From Verrucomicrobiales bacterium (GTDB taxonomy: Bacteria; Verrucomicrobiota; Verrucomicrobiia; Verrucomicrobiales; DEV007), in the NCBI GenBank assembly GCA_024638765.1, contig JAHEJT010000028.1:1-39001 (forward strand): a stretch of DNA of 39,001 nucleotides. The letters run 5' to 3'. The notes beneath the pieces are model-generated. The model worked only from the letters and a program-made list of their open reading frames with translations. It was not told the DNA's origin and did not search any database. A program made the position numbers and the translations under genes. Below, in pieces: positions 28,723 to 37,865 of this stretch (its first letter is position 1; each line of letters opens with the position of its first letter).

Positions 28723-29559
28723 ATGCGCTGCCGTAATGCGCCTGCTCCCCACCTGGCCTTTCCCCGCGGTGCCACCGTCTTTACAGCCTCAAGTTTGGAA
28801 TCTGACACCGTGTTATTGGAATCCATAGGAATTGAACTGCCCACAGCACGCAGAGCCGCGCTTGTGGCAATGGTTTGCCTGCTCGTTTCGATGGAATCGA
28901 TCTGGTCCACAGCCGACACCCCTTTCCCCGGGCCGGGGGCTGCGCCGGCACCCGCCGTGACTGCGGAACCGCTCGATCCAAAGGCCATTTCTGCAGTGCT
29001 GGATGCGGCAGTGGACGCTTATGAAAACGGAGACCACGCCGGAAGCGCCGGACTCGTGCAGAAGGCCATCGGCCAAATCCGCGAATCCTCAATTCGGAAT
29101 TCCGGCGAAACTTCGGCCCTCTTGATGGAAGCTGCCAGCGAAGCAGCATCACTCGTTCCAAAATTGAAGGAGGAAGTGATCACCCGGCGCTTGACCCTGG
29201 AAAGAGCTTTTGCCCGCCTGCGCCTCGCCCTCGCCCTCTCCCACTTGGAGCGGGCAGCCGCGGAGAAAAATGTCAGGATGCAGGGAAGCCTTCTTTTCGA
29301 AGCCGTGGAATGCGCCGAAAAAGCCACCTTGTGGCGAGAGCAGGCGGAGGAGGCCGATCCATGGTCGGCCCTCGAGGAAATCAAGACCACCGCCGCCGGC
29401 ATGATGAAATATGGCCCCGCTGGGAATGCGGAAGCCGGCCTGCAGATCGCGCGGTGCGAGCAAATGGTGCGGTCGTTGTTGAAATTTGACCCGCCACTGG
29501 GGATAACCACCTTGAAGCAATCGCGGCGCGGACAACCGGGCAGGCTTGCAACCGAGTGA
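28723..29559 (+). CDS. Envelope-associated helical protein of unknown function
   Basis: A frame of up to 278 residues. After a polar leader comes a basic-hydrophobic segment (RRAALVAMVCLLVSMESIWSTA) that reads as a signal peptide or membrane anchor. A proline/alanine linker and a long helical domain follow, with repeats such as VLDAAVDAYENGDHAGSAGLVQKAIGQI and ALSHLERAAAEKNVRMQGSLLFEAVECAEKA, reminiscent of TPR-like helix pairs. The start could be ATG 28723 or GTG 28810; the latter shortens the leader. Codon use in the first 50 codons is atypical (TTA, ATA), then becomes GC-rich. No family was recognised. It stands behind a good sigma54-type promoter, 44 bp upstream of the rimB-like gene. Confidence 0.6.
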   Translation: MRCRNAPAPHLAFPRGATVFTASSLESDTVLLESIGIELPTARRAALVAMVCLLVSMESIWSTADTPFPGPGAAPAPAVTAEPLDPKAISAVLDAAVDAYENGDHAGSAGLVQKAIGQIRESSIRNSGETSALLMEAASEAASLVPKLKEEVITRRLTLERAFARLRLALALSHLERAAAEKNVRMQGSLLFEAVECAEKATLWREQAEEADPWSALEEIKTTAAGMMKYGPAGNAEAGLQIARCEQMVRSLLKFDPPLGITTLKQSRRGQPGRLATE

Positions 29560-29603
29560 AAGCGCGACTCGCAATCCCGCCCGCACGGCGCGTAAAATAT
29601 CGC

Positions 29604-30146
29604 ATGTCTGTTTACATCACCGCACCGCAACCCGTCGAGGACGCGGAGTCCGGCGGACTGCCGGATTCGCTCCGCCGGAAGACGCGGAAGACCGAGTCGG
29701 CGAAGTTTCTGGTCGGCTGGCGCGAGTGGCTGGCGCTTCCGGACCTCGGCATCCCGGGGATCAAGGCGAAGGTGGATACCGGCGCCCGCACCTCGGCGCT
29801 GCACACGCACGATTACGAGATGTTCCGGCGCGGGGGAAAAGAGTGGGTGCGCTTTCACCTCCATCCGCTCCGGCACAACGAAGAAGTCCAAATCTCCTGC
29901 GAAGCCGAGGTGACGGATGTCCGTGAGGTCAGGGATTCGGGCGGACATGCGGAAACCCGGCCGTTCATTGAGACCACCGCCCGGATCGGGAAATTCGAAT
30001 GGCCGCTCGCGCTGAGCCTTACCAATCGCGAATCGATGAAGTTCCGCATGCTGCTGGGGCGCAGGGCATTGGCCGGGTATTTCCTAGTGGACTCTTTCGG
30101 CTCGTACCTCATGGGAAAAGACCTGACGAAAAAATACAGATTATGA
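29604..30146 (+). CDS. rimB: Retropepsin-like ATP-dependent zinc protease family protein (RimB-like)
   Basis: A 180-residue protein of the COG4067 / Zn_protease family. The diagnostic block [31 protein letters not shown] contains the retropepsin-like D-T-G-A. Further motifs are [12 protein letters not shown] and [17 protein letters not shown]. The start at 29604 (MSVYITAP) is chosen over an ATG 16 codons upstream that adds a basic leader. The stop overlaps the start of rimK (ATGA). In Pseudomonas the rimB and rimK products act together in glutamate-tail modification of ribosomal protein S6; a similar partnership is likely here. Despite the family name, the aspartate-type active site suggests an aspartic-protease fold. 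Confidence 0.9.
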   Translation: MSVYITAPQPVEDAESGGLPDSLRRKTRKTESAKFLVGWREWLALPDLGIPGIKAKVDTGARTSALHTHDYEMFRRGGKEWVRFHLHPLRHNEEVQISCEAEVTDVREVRDSGGHAETRPFIETTARIGKFEWPLALSLTNRESMKFRMLLGRRALAGYFLVDSFGSYLMGKDLTKKYRL

Positions 30147-31078
30147 GTGAAGCCACAGAAGAAAAACCGAAGATGAAGATCGGGATTTTGTCCCGGAACC
30201 GGAAACTCTACTCGACGAAGAGCCTGGTAACAGCCGCGGAGAAGCGGGGTCACGAAGTGCGCGTCATCGATTACGCCAAGTGCCACATGAACATCACCTC
30301 GCACCGCCCCAGCATTTACCTTGGGGACGAGGATCTGCGCGGTTTTGACGCCATCATCCCGCGCATCGGAGCGTCCTACACCTTTTTCGGCACCGCGGTA
30401 GTGCGCCAGTTCGAGATGATGGGAGTGTATTCCGTCAACGAATCGGTGGCCATCAGCCGCTCCCGGGACAAGCTCCGCAGCCTGCAGCTCCTGGCGCGCA
30501 AGGGCATCGGGCTGCCGGTCACCGGTTTCGCCCATGACCCCAAGGCCGCGGGTCATCTCGTCAAGATCTGCGGCGGGGCGCCCCTCGTGATCAAACTGCT
30601 CGAAGGCACCCAGGGCGTCGGCGTCGTCCTGGCGGAAACCGGCAAGGCCGCGGAAAGCGTCATCGAAGCCTTCCGCGGGCTCAACGCCAACATCCTGTCG
30701 CAGGAATTCATCAAGGAAGCCGGCGGATCCGACATCCGTTGCTTCGTGGTGGGTGAGAAGGTGGTGGCGGCCATGAAGCGCCAGGGCAAAGAGGGCGAAT
30801 TCCGCTCCAATCTCCACCGGGGCGGGACCGCCAACATCGAAAAGATCACCCCGGAAGAGCGGTCCACGGCGACACGGGCGGCCAAGATCATGGGGCTCAA
30901 CGTGGCGGGCGTCGACCTGCTGCGCTCCAACCACGGACCGGTGGTCATGGAGGTCAATTCGTCACCCGGGCTGGAAGGCATCGAGATGGCGACCGGCAAG
31001 GACGTCGCCGGAATGATCATAGACTTCATCGCCCGGAATGCCCGGCCCGGGCGCACCAGGACACGCGGAGGTGGCTAA
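30143..31078 (+). CDS. rimK: Alpha-L-glutamate ligase RimK
   Basis: A 311-residue ATP-grasp ligase that matches Escherichia coli RimK almost throughout, e.g. [71 protein letters not shown] and [11 protein letters not shown]. It also has the metal-binding end [15 protein letters not shown]. RimK adds glutamates to the C-terminus of ribosomal protein S6 and can make poly-glutamate. The ATG at 30143 overlaps the rimB stop. A second possible start 14 codons in ([11 protein letters not shown]) equals the E. coli N-terminus, so a few N-terminal residues may be extra. It is the middle gene of a three-gene operon. Confidence 0.95.
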   Translation: MSEATEEKPKMKIGILSRNRKLYSTKSLVTAAEKRGHEVRVIDYAKCHMNITSHRPSIYLGDEDLRGFDAIIPRIGASYTFFGTAVVRQFEMMGVYSVNESVAISRSRDKLRSLQLLARKGIGLPVTGFAHDPKAAGHLVKICGGAPLVIKLLEGTQGVGVVLAETGKAAESVIEAFRGLNANILSQEFIKEAGGSDIRCFVVGEKVVAAMKRQGKEGEFRSNLHRGGTANIEKITPEERSTATRAAKIMGLNVAGVDLLRSNHGPVVMEVNSSPGLEGIEMATGKDVAGMIIDFIARNARPGRTRTRGGG

Positions 31079-32144
31079 GCCCGCTTCAGCAGCCGAACGC
31101 CCGCTGAAGATAGCAGGCACGTCTTTCGCCCCGGGACAATCCGGCTCAGTGGACGTGCCCGTGGGATATCTCATCAACCATGAGAAGATCACCATGCCCG
31201 TCACCGTGCACCGGGGACGAAAACCCGGTCCGCGTCTCTGCGTCTGCGCCGCGGTCCACGGCGACGAAATCAACGGGGTGGAATCGATCCGCCGGCTGAT
31301 TCGCATGCAGTTGCTGGAAAAGCTGCGCGGAGATCTCATCGCGGTGCCGGTGGTCAATGTCCCCGCGTTCCTGGCGCGTTCGCGTTACCTTCCCGACCGG
31401 CGGGACCTCAACCGTCTCTTTCCGGGATCGACTACCGGCTCCCTGGGCGCGCGACTGGCGCACTCCTTCGTCACGGAGATCGTCCGCAAATCGACCCACC
31501 TCATCGACCTGCACACCGGCGCGGTCAACCGCGCCAACCTTCCCCAGCTGCGCATTTCGCCGGGCCGCCAGGAAAATCTGGAAATGGCGCAGGCTTTCGA
31601 CGCCCCCGTCATCATTAAAGCGCCCACGCGGCCGGGCTCGCTGCGCGCTTATCTGAAGCGCCGCAAGATCTCCACCATCATGTTCGAGGGCGGCGAGGCA
31701 CTGCGGCTGGATCCCGCCTCCGTGCGCTTCGCCCTGCGCGGCGTCCTTCAGGTCATGCGCCATCTCGAGATGCTTCCCGCCGAGAAAGGCAAAGAAGCGC
31801 CAAAGAAGAAACCGTCGGTCATCTCCTCCAACACTTACTGGGAACGCGCGCCCAGGGGCGGGGTCTTCACCCCGCTGATCCCTCTGGGGCGCGCCGTCAG
31901 CAAGGGCGCCGTCCTCGGATCCGTCAACGACCCCTTCGGCAACCGGGTCACCGAGATCTCCTGCCAGGCCGACGGCGTCGTCATCGGAAGAACCAACGAG
32001 GCGATCGCCGACGAAGGCGACGCCGTCTTTCACATTGCCACGACTTCGGATCCTTCGAAGGCGGAGAAAACCATCCGGCGGAGCGAGGTCGATCTCGGCG
32101 ACGACATCGGCCACACGGAGACCGAGGAGCCGCTCAGGGAATAA
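31038..32144 (+). CDS. Succinylglutamate desuccinylase/aspartoacylase family hydrolase
   Basis: A zinc carboxypeptidase-fold (M14-like) deacylase of the AstE/AspA superfamily, about 360 residues. Metal and catalytic motifs are [17 protein letters not shown] (the H-x-x-E zinc pair) and [18 protein letters not shown] (the zinc His in DLHTG). A substrate-site pattern lies at [10 protein letters not shown] and a glutamate at IMFEGGEA. The C-terminal beta domain (about 255-340) ends with a biotinyl-like fold pattern ([22 protein letters not shown]). The start is uncertain: ATG 31038 overlaps rimK by 41 bp, whereas GTG 31071 overlaps by 8 bp. RimB, RimK and such a deacylase are frequent neighbours, suggesting a common glutamylation or peptide-tailoring pathway; its substrate is unproven. 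Confidence 0.88.
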   Translation: MPGPGAPGHAEVAKPASAAERPLKIAGTSFAPGQSGSVDVPVGYLINHEKITMPVTVHRGRKPGPRLCVCAAVHGDEINGVESIRRLIRMQLLEKLRGDLIAVPVVNVPAFLARSRYLPDRRDLNRLFPGSTTGSLGARLAHSFVTEIVRKSTHLIDLHTGAVNRANLPQLRISPGRQENLEMAQAFDAPVIIKAPTRPGSLRAYLKRRKISTIMFEGGEALRLDPASVRFALRGVLQVMRHLEMLPAEKGKEAPKKKPSVISSNTYWERAPRGGVFTPLIPLGRAVSKGAVLGSVNDPFGNRVTEISCQADGVVIGRTNEAIADEGDAVFHIATTSDPSKAEKTIRRSEVDLGDDIGHTETEEPLRE

Positions 32145-32243
32145 GTTAAAGGCACTCGCCCGCGCGCCCTCCCGAGCCGGTTGGTTTGACAGGCCCGGAT
32201 CAAAAGTTGCACCCTCCTACTTGTTCGGAGTTGCCATAAGCCC

Positions 32244-33314
32244 ATGTACAGCCCTCAGCTCGACTTTATTCATCATCCGGGTTTTATCTGGGCAACCATC
32301 GCCTTCTGCCTCTCGCAATCGGCCATGTTCTCGGGGTTGAACCTCGGTTTTTTCTCGGTCGGGCGTCTCCGCCTGGAAGCCGAAGCGGAAAGCGGCAACA
32401 AGGCCGCGGCCAAGGTCTTGCGCCTGCGCAAGGACGCCAATTTCCTCCTCTGCACCATCCTCTGGGGCAACGTCAGCGTGAATGTCCTCCTCGCCTTGCT
32501 CAGCGAATCCGTCCTCGCGGGCGTGGGCGCTTTCGTCTTCAGCACCGTCGGAATCACCTTGTTCGGCGAGATCATGCCCCAGGCCTATTTTTCACGCCAT
32601 GGCATCCGCGTCGGCGCCCTGCTGGCTCCGGTGATCCGGGTTTACCAAATCATCCTCTTCGTGGTCGCCAAACCGAGCGCCATTATTCTCGACGGGTGGA
32701 TCGGCCCCGAAGGCCCCACCTATCTCCGCGAACGCGACATGGAAATCATCCTGCAGAAACACATTCGCGAAGAGGACTCGGAAATCGGAGCGACCGAAGG
32801 ACGCGGCGCGCTGAACTTTCTCAACCTCGATGACCGGCTCATCGCCGAGGAAGGCGTCGAGATTGCCCCGGGCACGGTTTTCTCCTTTCCCGCGAAACTC
32901 GACCTGCCAATCATCCCCGGGCCCGGCGAACCCGGAGGCGATGAATTCGTCAAGGCTATCGACGAGACACAGCTCAAATGGGCCATCATCACGTCTGACG
33001 GCGACGATCCCAAACTGGTCCTCGAAACCGATCGTTACCTGCGCGAAGTGTTGTCCGGGAGGACAAACGTGGACGTGTATTACTACTGCCATCGGCCCAT
33101 TGTGGTGACCGAACCCGGCGTTACCCTCGACGACGTCCTCGACCAATTCGTCGTCGAAGCGGAACACGGCAACGACCGGGTCGTGGACCGCGATGTCATC
33201 CTCTACTGGACGGGGGACACGCGCCGGATCATCACGGGCGCCGACATCCTGGGACGGCTCCTCCAGGGCATTGCGCGCCGCAGGCCATCGGAATCCGGCC
33301 CCCAGGTGACCTAG
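32244..33314 (+). CDS. DUF21/CNNM transmembrane domain protein
   Basis: A 356-residue protein. The first 150 residues form the DUF21 (CNNM) membrane domain: FCLSQSAMFSGLNLGFFSVGRLRLEAEAESGNKAAAKVLRLRKDANFLLCTILWGNVSVNVLLALL, then the family-typical LFGEIMPQAYFSRHG. The remainder (150-356) is soluble and would correspond to the CBS-pair region. It is highly divergent, with REEDSEIGATEGRGALNFLNL matching the usual link segment. Relatives (CorC/CorB, CNNM) work in Mg2+ and Co2+ transport or efflux, so a divalent cation role beside mgtE is plausible. It is preceded by a 99 bp gap and stands alone between the rimK operon and the flippase-like gene. Confidence 0.88.
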   Translation: MYSPQLDFIHHPGFIWATIAFCLSQSAMFSGLNLGFFSVGRLRLEAEAESGNKAAAKVLRLRKDANFLLCTILWGNVSVNVLLALLSESVLAGVGAFVFSTVGITLFGEIMPQAYFSRHGIRVGALLAPVIRVYQIILFVVAKPSAIILDGWIGPEGPTYLRERDMEIILQKHIREEDSEIGATEGRGALNFLNLDDRLIAEEGVEIAPGTVFSFPAKLDLPIIPGPGEPGGDEFVKAIDETQLKWAIITSDGDDPKLVLETDRYLREVLSGRTNVDVYYYCHRPIVVTEPGVTLDDVLDQFVVEAEHGNDRVVDRDVILYWTGDTRRIITGADILGRLLQGIARRRPSESGPQVT

Positions 33315-33352
33315 GAATTGACGCCATCCGACCCGAAACCGGGGGCAGACCA

Positions 33353-34411
33353 GTGCATCGATCCGCCGTCGCTTTTCCCATGAAAGATCACCCCCATGCC
33401 ATATTTTCCGGACCAGGGACACCAGGGAGCCGGGAGGACGAGGCGCCGCGTTCCCGCTGGCGCCGGTTCCTGCGCTGGGGACCCGGCGCCGCCATTCTCA
33501 TCATCATGATCGTGGTTGTCGTGCGGCATTTCGGCGAAGGGAAGGAATTCGTGGCGCTGTTGCGCCAGGCGCACCCGTTCTGGCTGCTGATGGCGCTGGC
33601 CCTGCAAGCGGGCACCTATGCGTGCGTGGGGGCCGTCTGGAAAGTGGCGCTCGCGGAAGCGGGGGCGCGACTCTCCCTCGGCACGCTCGCCAAACTCTCG
33701 CTGATCAAACTGGCCTTCGACCAGTTGATACCTACCGGAGGCCTCAGCGGGACCATCGCGGTGGTCCAAAGGCTCGATGACATGGAAGTGGAACCTGCCG
33801 GCATCACCAGGGCCATCGTGGTCAACGTGGTCACCCGTTACGGAGCCTACGCCATCGCCGTCATCTCCGCGCTCGCGATCCTCTGGATATCGCATGAGTT
33901 GAGCCAGGGAGTCCTCGTCGGCGCCACGGTGCTGATTGGGCTGGCGATCGCGATCCCGCTCGGACTCTTGATCTGGATCCGGCACTTCCACGGCAGGTTT
34001 CCCGGGCATTTGCGTCGCATCCCGGAACTCGCGGATTTGTTGCAGGAGACACCCGGGGTCCTCGCAGGCCTGCTGCGCAACCCACGCCTGCTCGTTGTCT
34101 GCCTTTGCCTGAACCTGTGCATCTTCATTCTGGATTCCGCCACCCTCGGCACCATGCTGCTGGCGCTAGGCCGGCAGCCCGATCCGTTCAACGTATTCCT
34201 CGCCCTCGTGCTGGCATCGGTGGCCGCGACCGTGGGGTTTGTCCCCGGCGGTCTCGGAACTTTCGAAGCCACCTGCGTGGCGACCCTCACCCTGCACGAC
34301 ACTCCCGTGGAGGCCGCCCTCACCGCCACCCTCTTGTTCCGCGGGTTTACATTCTGGCTGCCAATGTTCGGCGGCATGCTTCTCGCGCGGCGCGAACCGA
34401 AAGACCCGTGA
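33353..34411 (+). CDS. Lysylphosphatidylglycerol synthase TM / UPF0104 flippase-like protein
   Basis: A 352-residue polytopic protein with about eight helices. The pattern LIKLAFDQLIPTGGLSGTIAVVQRL and the later SVAATVGFVPGGLGTFEATCVATL are the two conserved blocks of the LPG_synthase_TM (UPF0104) family. Members include the flippase half of MprF, though most free-standing ones are of unknown substrate. No C-terminal aminoacyl-transferase domain is present. The start may be 33353 or the second methionine (33380, MKDHPHAIFS). It ends 27 bp before the convergent mechanosensitive channel gene. A role in lipid or lipid-linked-precursor transfer is possible. Confidence 0.88.
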   Translation: MHRSAVAFPMKDHPHAIFSGPGTPGSREDEAPRSRWRRFLRWGPGAAILIIMIVVVVRHFGEGKEFVALLRQAHPFWLLMALALQAGTYACVGAVWKVALAEAGARLSLGTLAKLSLIKLAFDQLIPTGGLSGTIAVVQRLDDMEVEPAGITRAIVVNVVTRYGAYAIAVISALAILWISHELSQGVLVGATVLIGLAIAIPLGLLIWIRHFHGRFPGHLRRIPELADLLQETPGVLAGLLRNPRLLVVCLCLNLCIFILDSATLGTMLLALGRQPDPFNVFLALVLASVAATVGFVPGGLGTFEATCVATLTLHDTPVEAALTATLLFRGFTFWLPMFGGMLLARREPKDP

Positions 34412-34428
34412 GCCGCGCCCCTGCGGCT
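34411..34428. terminator. Hairpin between convergent genes
   Basis: AGCCGC (34411-34416) and GCGGCT (34423-34428) form a 6 bp GC-rich stem with a 6 nt loop. It lies in the 27 bp between the stop codons of two convergent genes, the flippase-like gene (+) and the MscS-like gene (-). It is a reasonable shared terminator, although no T-run flanks it. Confidence 0.35.
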
Positions 34429-34438
34429 GGTGACGGAC

Positions 34439-36190
34439 TCATTCAACCGAATGCGTCGCGTCCGGCGCTTTCCCTCGCTTTGCCGGCGGCGCCTGGTGCA
34501 GGGTGATCTGCGTGAAGGGAATCACCCAGTGGTTCTCATTGCAGGCGTCGACGCAGAGGCGCGGGATCAGGCGCTGGATCTTGTTGTATTTCGACGCCGC
34601 CGCGCCCTCGAAGTCGGCGAGGACTTCGTAATCCAGCGACGACGCACCCGCTTCGCGGAATTCGACCGCCAGGTTGTGCAGATTCTTTTCGCCGACGAAC
34701 TCCCCGAGCGCGGCTTTGAGTTTGTGACGGAGAATCTTCGGAATTTCGGTGGTGCAGATGGCCTGGTGCTGGTAATCCACCCCGAAAACAATCCGGACCC
34801 GGAAATTTCTCGAGAGATTCTCGGGATTCAAGGCGATGAAGTCGGCGGTCGTGAAGGTCTTGCGGCTGCCGCCGAGCTTCACAATCTGCACCCACTCCGG
34901 CGTCTGCGCGACGACCTTGCCGAAGGTTTCATCGGAGAGCAGCACCCAGTCGCCCTCCTCGCAGGCGAACCACGGTTCCTTCGATCCGAAAGGCCGCGAG
35001 ATCAGCGGCACCAGCTCGCGCAGCGGGAGGCGGAGCCGTCCGCCCTGCAGCAAAGGGTTGGTGAGATCGGTGAAAATATTGATGGCCTCGACCCGCCACG
35101 GCACCCCGCCGTAAAGCACGCGCTCGCCTTCCCGGACGGATCCGAGGTTGAGCATCAGTTTTGCCTGCTCGTAAAACAGGGGAAGGGTGTGCTTCCCCGC
35201 CCACGCGAGCCCCGCGAGCACCAGCAGCGCGAGGCCCAGGAGCACCCAATCGTCCGTCACGTAAAGCACGAAGAGCACCACCCCCGTGGAGGCCACGAAT
35301 GTAAACACGTAATAGGTGATGTCGACGATGCGCACCGCGATCGATCGGTGCCCACGGGTGCGCATCGGGCTGAGGCGGTGGATATACTGGTGGATGAGCC
35401 GCAGCATCGTGAAAACCACGAGGAAAGCCACCACTGCTATCAGCAGATTGCGACCGCGCGTGCGGAAAAAGCCGCTCGCTGCCTCGCTGATGGAGTGGAT
35501 CATGGTCCCCTTCTCGGCGCGCTTCGATTCGAGCTGGAACTGGACGATGGCGAGGTTGTTTTCCGCCTGCTCGAAGCGCTGTCGCCAGGTTTTCTGCAGG
35601 GTCTCGAGCTCGGCGATCACGGCGGGATTTTCGGCGGCGGAGAGAAGGTCCGCCAGGTGCTGCTGCGCTTTGGCCGCAAGCTGTTTTCGTTTGGTGTAAT
35701 ACGAAATGTTGTTCTTCACCTCCTCGATCTCGCGCGGGCGCGAGGTCATCTCTTTGAGTTGCGTGACGATGGGCTGCAGAAAATCCTGCATCTCCGCGCC
35801 GAGATTGACGTCCGCGTCCTTCCGCTCGGTAAAAGCCTTGAGATCGATGCCCACGGCGACGCCTTCGATATCGGCGCGCAGCATCGCGAGCCTTTCATTG
35901 AGGACCTGGATTTCCATGCCAATCCCGTCCTGTTCGCCGGCGGTGGCGGCGTCGCGGAGCGCGGCGCGCCTCCCCTCGAGTTCGGCCTCGGCGTCGGCAA
36001 TCGCGCTTTTCAGCGCGCGCATGGTGGCAAGCGCTTTTGCCTGATCACTTTTCGGTTGCCCTGCCGCGGGAGCAGGGGAGAGGGCGGTGGCCGCCGGGTC
36101 CTGCGCGGGCAGCGGCCCGAGACCGCACCCGAGAGCGGCGCAAACGACGAGGGCGCAGCGGGGGAGGATATGAAAGCGGAAGAGTCTCAT
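34439..36190 (-). CDS. Large MscS-family mechanosensitive channel-like protein with two beta-like domains
   Basis: A 583-residue protein. The signal sequence MRLFRFHILPRCALVVCAALGCG gives the start at 36190, which overlaps the upstream MscS gene (ATGA); an earlier ATG at 36343 adds non-family sequence. Residues about 50-225 form a coiled-coil, periplasmic domain. Membrane helices follow (about 240-350). The soluble part shows two successive MscS beta-like stretches: GERVLYGGVPWRVEAINIFTDLTNP with GGRLRLPL, then GDWVLLSDETFGKVVAQTPEWVQIVKLGGSRKTFTTADFI. The end is a domain of the MscS C-terminal alpha/beta type. It probably forms a tension-gated release channel or a partner of the smaller MscS protein. 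The membrane pore helix is poorly conserved relative to MscS. Confidence 0.75.
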   Translation of the reverse strand: MRLFRFHILPRCALVVCAALGCGLGPLPAQDPAATALSPAPAAGQPKSDQAKALATMRALKSAIADAEAELEGRRAALRDAATAGEQDGIGMEIQVLNERLAMLRADIEGVAVGIDLKAFTERKDADVNLGAEMQDFLQPIVTQLKEMTSRPREIEEVKNNISYYTKRKQLAAKAQQHLADLLSAAENPAVIAELETLQKTWRQRFEQAENNLAIVQFQLESKRAEKGTMIHSISEAASGFFRTRGRNLLIAVVAFLVVFTMLRLIHQYIHRLSPMRTRGHRSIAVRIVDITYYVFTFVASTGVVLFVLYVTDDWVLLGLALLVLAGLAWAGKHTLPLFYEQAKLMLNLGSVREGERVLYGGVPWRVEAINIFTDLTNPLLQGGRLRLPLRELVPLISRPFGSKEPWFACEEGDWVLLSDETFGKVVAQTPEWVQIVKLGGSRKTFTTADFIALNPENLSRNFRVRIVFGVDYQHQAICTTEIPKILRHKLKAALGEFVGEKNLHNLAVEFREAGASSLDYEVLADFEGAAASKYNKIQRLIPRLCVDACNENHWVIPFTQITLHQAPPAKRGKAPDATHSVE

Positions 36191-37008
36191 TGCTTGAGAG
36201 GGCCCGCAGCGGGCGCCGGCCCATCCTGATGGATGACGACCCGATGCGGAAAAGGAATCTCGATGCCCTCCTCGTTGAACCGGTTCTTGATGTCGCGCAG
36301 CAGGGAATTGCGCAACTTGAGGAAATCGGGCTTGTGAAACCAAGCGCCCAGGAAGAAATTCAGCTGGCTTTCGCCGAACCCCGTAAAAGCGACGACGGGT
36401 TCGGGCTCGATGAGGGCGTTGGGATTCGCGTCGACCACTTCCCGCAGCACCGTGAGCACACGATCCACATCTTCCTTGTAAGCCACGCCAAGATTGATGT
36501 CGAACCGCCGAATGGGATACCGCGTGATATTCGTGAACTGCGTCTTCACCAGGGTCTCGTTCGGAATGCGCACCGCCTGGTTGTCAAACGTCCGCAGGGT
36601 GGCGGCAAGCAAGTCGATGCTCTCGACGGTGCCGGTGGTGTCGCCAATCTTGAGGACATCCCCGACCTCGAAGGGCTTTTCCCAGATCAGGAAAAATCCG
36701 CTGATGACGTTGGAGAGGCTGGTCTGTGCAGCGAATCCGATGGCCACTCCCGCGACACCCGCCGCCCCCAGCAGCGCTGTAAGCTTGAAGCCGAACTCGC
36801 GCAAGGTCATCACCAGGACCAGGGCGGTTCCGGTGTAGACAATGCCTTTGCGCACCAGCATGAGCCCCTGGGGAGATAATCGGTGGCTCAAAGCCCGGCG
36901 CACCCCGGCGGCAAGCACGCGCACCAGGATCAGGCCGCCAAAAAGAATGAGCCCCCCGCGCAGCGCGTGTTCCCAGGGAATCTCGGAAAGCCATTCAGGG
37001 GGTTCCAT
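36187..37008 (-). CDS. mscS: Small-conductance mechanosensitive channel MscS
   Basis: A 273-residue classic MscS. Three membrane helices end in the pore helix TALLGAAGVAGVAIGFAAQTSLSNVISGFFLIWEKPFEVGD, with the Gly/Ala-packed TM3 pattern. The beta domain (about 118-160: VLKIGDTTGTVESIDLLAATLRTFDNQAVRIPNE, then NITRYPIRRF) and the C-terminal alpha/beta domain (LGVAYKEDVDRVLTVL, ending EIPFPHRVVI) follow. It opens under membrane tension to release solutes in hypo-osmotic shock. It is translationally coupled to the larger MscS-like gene by an ATGA overlap and is preceded by the DUF432 gene with a 32 bp gap. Confidence 0.95.
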   Translation of the reverse strand: MEPPEWLSEIPWEHALRGGLILFGGLILVRVLAAGVRRALSHRLSPQGLMLVRKGIVYTGTALVLVMTLREFGFKLTALLGAAGVAGVAIGFAAQTSLSNVISGFFLIWEKPFEVGDVLKIGDTTGTVESIDLLAATLRTFDNQAVRIPNETLVKTQFTNITRYPIRRFDINLGVAYKEDVDRVLTVLREVVDANPNALIEPEPVVAFTGFGESQLNFFLGAWFHKPDFLKLRNSLLRDIKNRFNEEGIEIPFPHRVVIHQDGPAPAAGPLKQ

Positions 37009-37040
37009 GTGAGGTAAATAGAAAGGGGTCGGGCGTGGAA

Positions 37041-37844
37041 TTAATCGAAATCCGCGATATCGCGGATGCTACTGAAAGTCCTCGCGAGAATCCCGCCTTT
37101 TTCGGGTTTCTCGCGGGCCTTGGACAACAGCTTCGTGCCGGATTCGTAAACCGGCGCCTTGGCGACATAATCGACTTCGGTGGTTTTCTCTTCGGACAGA
37201 TAGCGCGCGTTCACCTGGTTGCTCCACAGCCGTTCGGCTCCCTCATAAATGTTGAGGTGCTTCACCCGGATGCAGATGCGCTGAAGTTCCAGGCTCTCCT
37301 CCGATTTGTTTTTGATGAACACGGGGCAAGTGACCCTCCATGCGCCGGTCCGCATTTTGGCAGGATCCCGGGAGGCGCGGGTCTGCAGGGCGTAACACAA
37401 TTCACCCTCGGTGGGAGCTCCCAGCCAGGTGTTGGAAAGAATCAGGCACGCCTCTTCCACCAGGCTGCCGCCACTCTTTTCGCCGGCGCGAATCGCGATC
37501 CAGACCGGAATCCCGGCAAAAAAGAGGGCTTCGGCCCCGGGCGGAACCGTCAAATCGAGCTCCGGGCGGGCCACCACGGGGCGATCCGGAAACACGGGGG
37601 CGAGGGTGATGATGGATTCCCCCTTGGCGGCGGCAATGCGCCGATATTCGCTGTCTCCGGGAAATTCACCTTCCTCGACCGCAAAAGGGCGCTCTTCATT
37701 GTCGGGATCACGGCCCGCATGCACATGCCATTCGTGCTCCGTGCGCCGAATCCACAAATCGAGAGGACCGAAAATCCAGTGCCGGGTTTCACCGCGGTCG
37801 AAGGACAGCGGCTCCCATGAGGCAAGTGTTGCAGGGGAAGACAT
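37041..37844 (-). CDS. DUF432 family protein
   Basis: A 267-residue soluble protein that I match to DUF432 (COG2430). The match rests on the blocks WIFGPLDLWIRRTEHEWHV, PDRPVVARPELDLTVPPGAEALFFAGIPVWI and WRVTCPVFIKNKSEESLELQRICIRVKHLNIYEGAERLWSNQVNARY. It is rich in predicted beta strands, has no signal peptide, and probably forms a beta-sandwich in the cytoplasm. DUF432 genes are often found beside MscS-type channel genes, as here, so a role in channel regulation is an inference from neighbourhood. It sits 21 bp downstream of the LapA-like gene and 32 bp upstream of mscS on the minus strand. Confidence 0.75.
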   Translation of the reverse strand: MSSPATLASWEPLSFDRGETRHWIFGPLDLWIRRTEHEWHVHAGRDPDNEERPFAVEEGEFPGDSEYRRIAAAKGESIITLAPVFPDRPVVARPELDLTVPPGAEALFFAGIPVWIAIRAGEKSGGSLVEEACLILSNTWLGAPTEGELCYALQTRASRDPAKMRTGAWRVTCPVFIKNKSEESLELQRICIRVKHLNIYEGAERLWSNQVNARYLSEEKTTEVDYVAKAPVYESGTKLLSKAREKPEKGGILARTFSSIRDIADFD

Positions 37845-37865
37845 GGTGCGGTCGTGATCCTGTCG

